Origin: Planctomycetota bacterium
Lineage (GTDB): Bacteria; Planctomycetota; Phycisphaerae; WQYP01
Length of the DNA stretch: 15,970 nucleotides
Direction: 5' to 3'
Assembly: GCA_021818565.1 (NCBI GenBank)
Contig: JAKATV010000335.1
Location: 1 to 15,970 of the forward strand
The position numbers and the translations under genes are program-made. Positions 8,042-15,970 of the stretch are shown one piece after another; within the stretch, counting starts at the first letter, position 1; each line of letters opens with the position of its first letter. The notes under the pieces were generated by a model. It did not search any database. It saw only the letters and a program-made list of their open reading frames with translations, and was not told the DNA's origin.

Positions 8042-8954
8042 TGAACTTCTCCGTGCACGGACTTTCACCCTTGCGGTGTATTTGAATCGTGTTGATTTCC
8101 AACTGGACCGTCTCGCTAAGGCAACTCCACGCTTGGCCAAGGCGCTGCGCGGCCAGCGTGATGTAGTTGATGTGGGCTTTCTTAAAAAGCTGCGCCTCAT
8201 CATTTTGCTCAATGCCGCAAAAACGTCGCCCTTCCAACAGGGCGGCGACAAGAAAGCTCCCGCTGCCAAACGCATTATCCAACACGAGTTCTCCTGGGCG
8301 CGAGTAAGTGCGGACCAGATACTGTCCCAGCGCCACGGGCTTTTGCGTGGGATGCCACACCTGCCCCTCACTTTCAGCGGTCTTGAAGTAAATCACGTCG
8401 GTGGGAAATCGCTGCCCCTCGCTGCGGACGCGCGCCGGGAGAAAATCTCCGTAGGAGCCGGAGAGCTGATTCTTTCGCACGCCTTTGTCATACGGGACGC
8501 CAAAACCCATTTGAGGAAAATAAACCGACTGCCGAGGCGCAAAAATGCATATATCTTCGTGTTTTCGCAACGGCTGGCGTCTGGCGTTGAGGAAATTCGT
8601 CGGCTTCGATTTTTCCCAAACCAGTTTGTACCGGAACCACTTTTCATTTGAGACCATAAGACGGGCGGTGAACAGGCCTTGTGCCGTTAGCACAATTGTG
8701 CCCGAGGGCTTGAGAACGTGCCGATAGGCGGCCCATAGATCTGTGAGACTAATGGGACTGTCCCATGGATTCTGTGTTGTGCCGTAAGGCAAATCACATA
8801 GGATCAAATCAACGCAATGCGCCGGGAATCGTTCCAATAGTGACAGGCAATCGCCTTCAAACAGGGCGTTGGTCACATTTTCCCGGTGGAGCCGACCGTC
8901 GGCCGAAACTCCTTGTTTACTCATCTCTACCCGTTTCGGCGCAGCCAACGTCAT
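7962..8954 (-). CDS. Beta-type site-specific DNA methyltransferase (N6-adenine or N4-cytosine)
   Basis: The 330-residue protein has catalytic motif IV CDLPYGTTQNPWD near the N-terminus (Asp54-Leu-Pro-Tyr57). It continues with VLKPSGTIVLTAQ and LVWEKSKPTNFLNARRQPL, then HPTQKP (201-206). The SAM-binding motif I, LDNAFGSGS (225-233), comes last. Motif IV before motif I defines the beta class of amino-methyltransferases, and DLPYGTT forms are common in phage and Type II adenine methylases. It most likely protects sites cut by the overlapping nuclease-methylase, possibly modifying the strand that enzyme leaves unmodified. The start ATG is firmly set by AGAGGAG five bases upstream (8960-8966). The last 70 or so residues lie beyond the methylase fold, and the final 26 codons share DNA with the next gene. 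Confidence 0.92.
   Translation of the reverse strand: MTLAAPKRVEMSKQGVSADGRLHRENVTNALFEGDCLSLLERFPAHCVDLILCDLPYGTTQNPWDSPISLTDLWAAYRHVLKPSGTIVLTAQGLFTARLMVSNEKWFRYKLVWEKSKPTNFLNARRQPLRKHEDICIFAPRQSVYFPQMGFGVPYDKGVRKNQLSGSYGDFLPARVRSEGQRFPTDVIYFKTAESEGQVWHPTQKPVALGQYLVRTYSRPGELVLDNAFGSGSFLVAALLEGRRFCGIEQNDEAQLFKKAHINYITLAAQRLGQAWSCLSETVQLEINTIQIHRKGESPCTEKFSGQSKDYLKRAIVGDRINHRDQLLFG
8049..8052 (-). promoter_or_regulatory. Ribosome-binding site deciding the restriction-enzyme GTG start
   Basis: GGAG on the minus strand, 7 bases before the GTG at 8041 and inside the 3' end of the upstream methyltransferase gene. It is the only good Shine-Dalgarno match near the point where nuclease-domain-like sequence begins, and so argues against the longer open frame up to 8371. 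Confidence 0.65.
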
Positions 8955-8980
8955 TGCGACTCCTCTTGAAAGCGAATTGA

Positions 8981-9010
8981 ATTATAGCCTTAAAATGTCG
9001 ATTGCGTAAA
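8981..9010 (-). promoter_or_regulatory. Strong sigma-70-like promoter of the restriction-modification pair
   Basis: Reading the minus strand, TTTACG (9005-9010, 4/6 match to -35) and a perfect TATAAT (8981-8986) are 18 bases apart. Transcription would start near 8974, leaving a leader of about 20 bases that holds the AGAGGAG ribosome-binding site. No operator or C-box-like repeat typical of controller-regulated restriction systems is evident, and no controller gene is present. Confidence 0.65.
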
Positions 9011-9086
9011 TGGTTTTCAGAACCTTGGCGAATCCGGCACGAGCGATCAACGCCGAGCAGAAAGCGAATGCGCCCAAGGCAGACGC

Positions 9087-9749
9087 TTAAGGGGAGTCAG
9101 GTTCAAGTCTATTTGTCGCCCGGATGCAATCCAGTTGCAGGTGATCGCCAACGCGGTTCAAGCGGAAAGGAATCCCGTCGTCGCCGGGAATATTTGTGGG
9201 CAGAAGCAACGTGCGGGGACGCCAGTCCGCGGTCAGACGGGAGGTCATTGCATCGGCGGCACCTTGGGCGCTGAGAATTAGTTGTGCGATGTCGGCAACG
9301 TGCTGCAATTCGCCTTGGGCATCCACATGTTCAATACCCTGCGGCGTGGCCAATAATCGCCAGGGACGAATCGGATTATCCCATAACAGCGGCAATCGGA
9401 ATGACGCGATATGGGTGCCATCCAGTTTGCAGGCATACACCGCGTCAGGTTTATGAAAATCATTGCCCAGCAGTATCCCGGTCCGCGGTTCGGCAAACCA
9501 GATGCTGCTGCCCGGATAATCTTTACCGGGTCGCCAGATTTCAGATTGCCCGTCCGGCTCGATCAGCCAAACCACGCTGCGCATGGTATCAGTCAGCGTC
9601 GGTTCCTCCGCAGCAATACCGAATAATAATGTGATGAGCCTGTGCTGATCTACCGGCACACTATGACATTCCAGCAATGGCAACGCTGCTATATCCGCGG
9701 GGATTTTTAATTTAGAGCAAGTCGTAACTTCCAATGTGCCAGCCCTCAC
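9087..9749 (-). CDS. Conserved-looking protein of unknown function
   Basis: This open frame encodes about 220 residues from a GTG at 9747-9749 (AGG six bases upstream). A TTG at 9788 gives 13 more residues but has no ribosome-binding site. No signal peptide or membrane segment is seen. The protein is rich in short beta-like stretches with aromatic residues (SVVWLIEPDGQSEIWRPG, then SSIWFAEPRTGILLGNDF, and KPDAVYACKLDGTHIASFRL). This spacing of hydrophobic strands and turns recalls part of a beta-propeller, but no repeat signature is clear. Codon usage matches its neighbours and there are no stops, so it is probably a real gene. It is divergent from purSL and lies upstream of, but separated by a promoter from, the restriction-modification pair. 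I do not recognise the family. Confidence 0.65.
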   Translation of the reverse strand: MRAGTLEVTTCSKLKIPADIAALPLLECHSVPVDQHRLITLLFGIAAEEPTLTDTMRSVVWLIEPDGQSEIWRPGKDYPGSSIWFAEPRTGILLGNDFHKPDAVYACKLDGTHIASFRLPLLWDNPIRPWRLLATPQGIEHVDAQGELQHVADIAQLILSAQGAADAMTSRLTADWRPRTLLLPTNIPGDDGIPFRLNRVGDHLQLDCIRATNRLEPDSP

Positions 9750-10073
9750 AATTAACCTATGGACCGCGCTTGGTGCCTGCCTCGGCAACGGCGAACGCAG
9801 ACAGGCTACTACCGAAGTGTACCCGCTGAAAAAACATTTGCCACCGCGGGTGTGTCATCGCGGCAAAAATCCGGCGCTATTTAGGAATGGGCACACAACT
9901 CACCGGGTTCGCGGGATCAACCCGGTGCCGGCCCGCGGTCCGGCTGTGACTTGGCCAATCAACTGGGCCAGCCCATTGGCGGGGATGCGAAAATGCGGGG
10001 ATTCGCGCATAATGTCGGCAGGTATTTCCAAAAGGCAAACGGGTGCCGGGAAATGACCTGTTGCAGGAGCGTT
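9750..10073. other. 324-bp divergent intergenic region with hairpins ahead of purSL
   Basis: No convincing gene was found. On the plus strand, three inverted repeats lie close together: 9901-9927 (a perfect 9-bp stem CACCGGGTT/AACCCGGTG with a 9-base loop), 9927-9944 (GCCGG/CCGGC, 8-base loop) and 9954-9980 (GCCAAT/ATTGGC, 15-base loop). A CATAAT at 10008-10013 could be a -10 box for purSL, but it has no good -35 box and would start the transcript downstream of the hairpins. No known riboswitch consensus was recognised. The open frame that reaches back to 9951 in phase with purSL shows no conserved sequence and is treated as leader. Confidence 0.5.
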
Positions 10074-13022
<2,949 letters not shown>

Positions 13023-13044
13023 AAGCGGCCCCGTGCGGCCGCTT
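13023..13044 (+). terminator. Hairpin immediately after purSL (possible terminator)
   Basis: A perfect 8-bp stem AAGCGGCC/GGCCGCTT with the 6-base loop CCGTGC begins at the base after the purSL TAA. Position and stability suit an end-of-transcript structure, but only two T follow, so classical intrinsic termination is uncertain. Confidence 0.5.
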
Positions 13045-13114
13045 ACCGGCGTACAGCACGAACAGGATGGCACAGAGAGGACGGCACCTCCTGCCGTATT
13101 TGGCTCCGCATGGT

Positions 13115-13120
13115 TATAAT
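13115..13120 (+). promoter_or_regulatory. Candidate -10 box for the GH57 gene
   Basis: A perfect TATAAT, 36 bases before the GH57 ATG. A -35 box is poor (TGCCGT at 13092-13097, 17-base spacer). With the hairpin at 13023-13044 it suggests the GH57 gene is transcribed separately from purSL. Confidence 0.4.
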
Positions 13121-13156
13121 CATGACGCGAAAGTGCGTCAGAACAGGACACGCCCG

Positions 13157-14323
13157 ATGGTAGCTGTGGTTTTATATTTCCAGATTCATCAGCCCTTCCG
13201 CCTGCGACGCTACAGCGTTTTTGATTCCGATTCGGATTTTTTTGATACCCAGGCCAATCGGCGCTACACGCGGGAAATTGCCCGCCGCAGTTATATTCCC
13301 GCCACCCACGTATTATTGGATCTGGCGCGGCAATACGGATCGGCCTTTCGCGTGGCACTGGGCGTAACGAATACGGCTCTGGAACAATTTGCGGACGACG
13401 CGCCGGAGGTGGTGGCGTTACTGAAGGAACTTGCTAAAACCGGATGCGTGGAATTTCTCGGGGAAACCTCGCACCATAGTCTGGCGTGTCTTTATTCCCC
13501 GGATGAATTCGCCTCGCAAGTCAATTTGCACAGCCGAACGATTGAACATGATTTCGGACAAAAGCCGACGATATTCCGGAATACCAATTTGATTTACTCC
13601 AATGAGGTGGGGCGTCTGGCGGCAGGATTAAACTTTCAGGCCGCTATTACTGAGGGGTGGGAGGGAGCCTTGGGAAATCGTAGCCCAGGCCATGTGTATA
13701 AAGCGGCGCGTGAGCAACTGAAAGTCTTGCTGCGGCATTATCGGTTAAGTGATGATTTATCGCTGCGCTTTTCCGCCCAAGACTGGGTTAATTGGCCGCT
13801 GATGGCGGATAAATACGCCCGCTGGCTCCATGGCACAGGCGCGGAGGGGGAATACTGTCTGCTGGGAATGGATTACGAAACTTTTGGAGAGCGGCATTCC
13901 GCGGCCAGCGGCATATTTGAATTCCTGCGGGCGCTACCCCGATTCGTACTGGAAAATGGGGACCGCTTCAGTACGCCTTCGGAAGTTATTAAGCAATACG
14001 AGCCAGTGGCGGAATTAAGCGTGCCGCGAAATATCTGCTGGACCGATGCCCAGCGGGATTTATCTCCCTGGCTGGGCAATGCCATGCAGGCCAACGCGCT
14101 GCAGGAGTTATATCGTCTGGAACAGCCGGTTAAAGATTCCGCGGATGCCGCATTATTAAACACTTGGCGTAAATTGGGTTCCAGCGATCACTTCCTGTAT
14201 ATGAACACCCGATTTTTCGGCGACTTAAATACGCCGAGCTTCAGCATGTATGAATCGCCTTATGACGCATACATGAATTATATGAGCGTGCTTGATGCCC
14301 TTGGGTCACGCGTGCAGGCCTAA
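13157..14323 (+). CDS. Glycoside hydrolase family 57 alpha-amylase-like protein
   Basis: The 388-residue protein starts MVAVVLYFQIHQPFRLRRY, containing the GH57 first motif HQP (11-13). It continues with GETSHH (102-107), FRNTNLIYSNEV, then AITEG, whose Glu166 is the likely nucleophile. LRHYRLSDDLSLRFS follows, and then MDYETFGE (238-245), with Asp239 as probable acid/base. These are the conserved regions of GH57 retaining enzymes acting on alpha-glucans such as starch or glycogen. Most relatives have GEHQ after YETF; here it is GERH. There is no signal peptide, so a cytoplasmic role in storage glucan turnover or remodelling is likely. The start is set by AGGA at 13145-13148 with an 8-base spacer; the open frame back to 12998 overlaps purSL and is not conserved. 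Family assignment is sure, substrate is not. Confidence 0.92.
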   Translation: MVAVVLYFQIHQPFRLRRYSVFDSDSDFFDTQANRRYTREIARRSYIPATHVLLDLARQYGSAFRVALGVTNTALEQFADDAPEVVALLKELAKTGCVEFLGETSHHSLACLYSPDEFASQVNLHSRTIEHDFGQKPTIFRNTNLIYSNEVGRLAAGLNFQAAITEGWEGALGNRSPGHVYKAAREQLKVLLRHYRLSDDLSLRFSAQDWVNWPLMADKYARWLHGTGAEGEYCLLGMDYETFGERHSAASGIFEFLRALPRFVLENGDRFSTPSEVIKQYEPVAELSVPRNICWTDAQRDLSPWLGNAMQANALQELYRLEQPVKDSADAALLNTWRKLGSSDHFLYMNTRFFGDLNTPSFSMYESPYDAYMNYMSVLDALGSRVQA

Positions 14324-14450
14324 GCCGATTCGCAAAGCCCTTTGGATTTCTTTCCCAGGGGACAAATGGGTATAAATAATGTAATGAAATTTCCCGCTAC
14401 GGGCGATAAAAAGCCTGTAGATGACTGTTTTTTCCGGGTAACTTGACCAC

Positions 14451-15770
14451 ATGACCTCCACGAACCAACAGCCGCTGCTTAGGACGTTAGTCGCCGTTGC
14501 CATTCTGGCGACGGCAATGATCACGGTCGGTGGTTCCACCGGCCTGCGCGCCAAAAGCGCCGGCCCGGCAACTTCTCCGGCAATATCTGACAAGGTTTCG
14601 GCTATGTTGGCGCAGGGGTTGAAAGATTTATCCTCTGAACGATATGCCGTGCGGCAACATGCCACGAAGATTATTCAAACCGCACTGGGCATGCAGTTGC
14701 AGGCCATCATCAATGCCGGCGGCCCGGAACAGGCGACACGATTAATTAAACTCCTGAATTTTAACATTAATCTGGATCGCTGGACCATGGCGGTGATCAA
14801 ATTGCCACAGAAAAAGCGCATGGCCATGTTTAACTGGGGCTTTGAACCTGATGTGCTGCCACTGGTGGGAGCGGCCTTTGCGCGACGCGCGGATATCCGT
14901 GCGTCATCGGCCCAAGGGTTGGCAAAAATTCCCGGCAGCAACAGCGACTGGATATTGGATCGACTGCTAAGCGACCGCCGGCGCGTGGTGTATCTTTCAA
15001 CCATGGCCGCCCTGTGGAACCGCAAGCCCTCCGAGAAAATGGTGCAAATTGTCTTCCATCGGTCGGTGGGCAATATGACCATGTACAGCGGGGCCACCAC
15101 GCGGCAAGTCGTGCGGTTTAATGGCCAGAACATTTACATTATGCACTTCGTCAATTACTGGCAGCAGGCACAGGATGGACAATATGCGGCCCAATTATTA
15201 CAGCACTGGCACCCCCGGCACTTGAAATCCATGTTGGTGAACTATACAGAGAAAATGGCGCGGCAATCCGGAACTGACGATATTCTCCAGAACCCCAGCA
15301 TGTTGCAGGGCCGCAATTTTATTAAGCTGTTCGCACAATATAAACCGCTGCTGGCGGCACCCTACCTGCTGAATTTAATCTGTCGCCCGCAGGCCAATCA
15401 GATCAACTTTGTATTTAACGGCCAAAGCGTGCATTGGGATAATCGCACCATTCCGTTGTATCTGCTGGTGTTGCTCTCCGGCCATAAACCGCAGCATTAT
15501 CATTTTTTTAAATCCGCCTTGTACGGCGGGAGTTGGCTGTTTAATACGCAGGTGCAGGAAGAATCAACCATCAGGGCGATGTTGAAATTCTGGAAACAAC
15601 GCGGTGTGATGCCGACACCCCCGATTCAGCCCGGTGCCGCAAAACCCACGGTAGGCCCACCGATCCCCGGTCCATTTCCGCGCGGGGTGGTCGCCCCCCT
15701 GGCGATTCCCGCGGTCGGTAACACACGGGTGCTAGTGAAACGTCCAGCCCCAAAAACCGTTGGCCATTGA
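14451..15770 (+). CDS. Exported HEAT-like repeat protein of unknown function
   Basis: The 439-residue protein begins with a hydrophobic segment (LVAVAILATAMITVGG, about residues 13-28) after a polar start, so it is probably exported or anchored in the inner membrane. The middle is alpha-helical with pairs of amphipathic helices, for example SERYAVRQHATKII, ADIRASSAQGLAKI and DRLLSDRRRVVYLSTMAALW. These resemble degenerate HEAT repeats, a common scaffold in large-envelope bacteria. The last 50 residues are rich in proline, glycine and valine (PTPPIQPGAAKPTVGPPIPG and onward), a likely disordered tail. No catalytic motif was seen. The ATG lacks a strong ribosome-binding site (GGGTAA at a long spacing). 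It follows the GH57 gene by 127 bp, with no sign of functional linkage. Confidence 0.7.
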   Translation: MTSTNQQPLLRTLVAVAILATAMITVGGSTGLRAKSAGPATSPAISDKVSAMLAQGLKDLSSERYAVRQHATKIIQTALGMQLQAIINAGGPEQATRLIKLLNFNINLDRWTMAVIKLPQKKRMAMFNWGFEPDVLPLVGAAFARRADIRASSAQGLAKIPGSNSDWILDRLLSDRRRVVYLSTMAALWNRKPSEKMVQIVFHRSVGNMTMYSGATTRQVVRFNGQNIYIMHFVNYWQQAQDGQYAAQLLQHWHPRHLKSMLVNYTEKMARQSGTDDILQNPSMLQGRNFIKLFAQYKPLLAAPYLLNLICRPQANQINFVFNGQSVHWDNRTIPLYLLVLLSGHKPQHYHFFKSALYGGSWLFNTQVQEESTIRAMLKFWKQRGVMPTPPIQPGAAKPTVGPPIPGPFPRGVVAPLAIPAVGNTRVLVKRPAPKTVGH

Positions 15771-15970
15771 TCAATCACCCAAGCCGTCGCGACGGGCCGA
15801 AATAACTCAACGCTGCCGCATTGAGCTACGGGCGACATCGTGATTCGGTGGCAAGTGCTGTCACGGGAAATGATCTTTAGCCCGACGCGGCAGCGTCGCG
15901 GTTGAATGCGGGATGGGCCGGCGGATAAAGGATGCCGTCGAATCCGGCACGCATCGCACCAACCGTGACG
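15771..15970. other. Intergenic sequence to the window edge
   Basis: No gene is supported in these 200 bases. They hold a perfect 12-base palindrome CCGTCGCGACGG (15784-15795), an inverted repeat CTCAA/TTGAG around 15818-15837 and a 6-bp hairpin CGACGC, loop GGCA, GCGTCG (15883-15898). A short open frame from the ATG at 15932 runs off the window and could be the start of the next gene, but 13 codons are too few to judge. Confidence 0.4.

Noticed and set aside
8042..8371. N-terminal extension of the restriction enzyme (open frame continues 110 codons upstream)
   Set aside because: The extension is antiphase to the methyltransferase gene, has low-complexity Arg/Ser-rich sequence, and the GTG at 8041 has a good ribosome-binding site.
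7977..8651. 224-codon plus-strand open frame over the methyltransferase
   Set aside because: The opposite strand carries clear methylase motifs and ribosome-binding site; this frame is a shadow.
9029..9041. 13-base direct repeat CGAATCCGGCACG, second copy at 15939-15951, considered as attachment site
   Set aside because: One or a few 13-base matches are expected by chance in 16 kb; the copies do not flank the restriction locus in a sensible way and no integrase is present.
9100..9125. T-loop-like GGTTCAAGTC
   Set aside because: The flanking bases do not form a stem and the sequence is within the 3' end of the 9087-9749 gene.
9901..9980. ZTP/ZMP (pfl) riboswitch before purSL
   Set aside because: Hairpins are present but the conserved pfl sequence blocks were not recognised.
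9951..10073. N-terminal extension of PurSL
   Set aside because: The added 41 residues do not resemble PurS, while the ATG at 10074 has AGGAG and begins exactly at the PurS-like strand.
15790..15850. tRNA-like string on the minus strand (GTAGCTCAATGCGGCAGCG)
   Set aside because: It resembles a D-arm only; no T-arm, anticodon stem or pairing acceptor ends could be found.
15932..15970. Start of a further gene at the window edge (13 codons)
   Set aside because: Too short to assess, with only a weak ribosome-binding site; mentioned under the terminal intergenic region.

Overview
The window looks like chromosomal DNA of a moderately GC-rich bacterium, most likely a planctomycete or a close relative. 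This is an inference from the gene set and was not tested by phylogeny: a PurS-PurL fusion (PurSL) without a glutaminase domain, a long exported HEAT-like protein with a proline-rich tail, a GH57 glycosidase, and rpmA standing without an adjacent rplU. No tRNA, rRNA, CRISPR array or insertion sequence was found.

Layout. 1-294 (minus) is the start of a ribosome hibernation factor (HPF/RaiA), cut by the window edge. It is divergent from rpmA (506-775, plus). The 211 bp between them holds a candidate promoter for each gene and two tandem hairpins in the rpmA leader. A small exported or lipoprotein-like protein follows (908-1261, plus). A long minus-strand block then runs from 9749 down to 1452. 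In order of transcription it contains an unrecognised protein (9749-9087), a beta-type DNA methyltransferase with its own strong promoter (8954-7962), a large single-chain nuclease-methylase resembling a Type IIG restriction enzyme (8041-5294, overlapping the methyltransferase by 80 bp), the C-terminal remnant of a COG2865-type (AlbA_2/ATPase/winged-helix) protein (5293-4835), recN (4755-2944) and a MATE efflux protein (2891-1452). On the plus strand after 10074 come purSL, a GH57 amylase-like gene and a HEAT-like exported protein, each separated by 120-140 bp.

How the genes work together. The accessory part is 4835-8954, a restriction-modification locus. The methyltransferase and the nuclease-methylase form a tightly overlapping pair that probably provides methylation of host DNA plus cleavage of unmodified DNA. 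The truncated COG2865 fragment continues in the same reading frame directly after the restriction gene's stop codon, which marks a probable recombination scar. The flanking genes are housekeeping: ribosome hibernation and structure, double-strand-break repair, drug/metabolite efflux, purine synthesis and alpha-glucan metabolism.

The best candidates for novelty are the restriction-modification pair with unusual Leu-containing catalytic motifs, its junction with the COG2865 remnant, and the structured leaders of rpmA and purSL. Nothing here amounts to a clearly new system on sequence reading alone.
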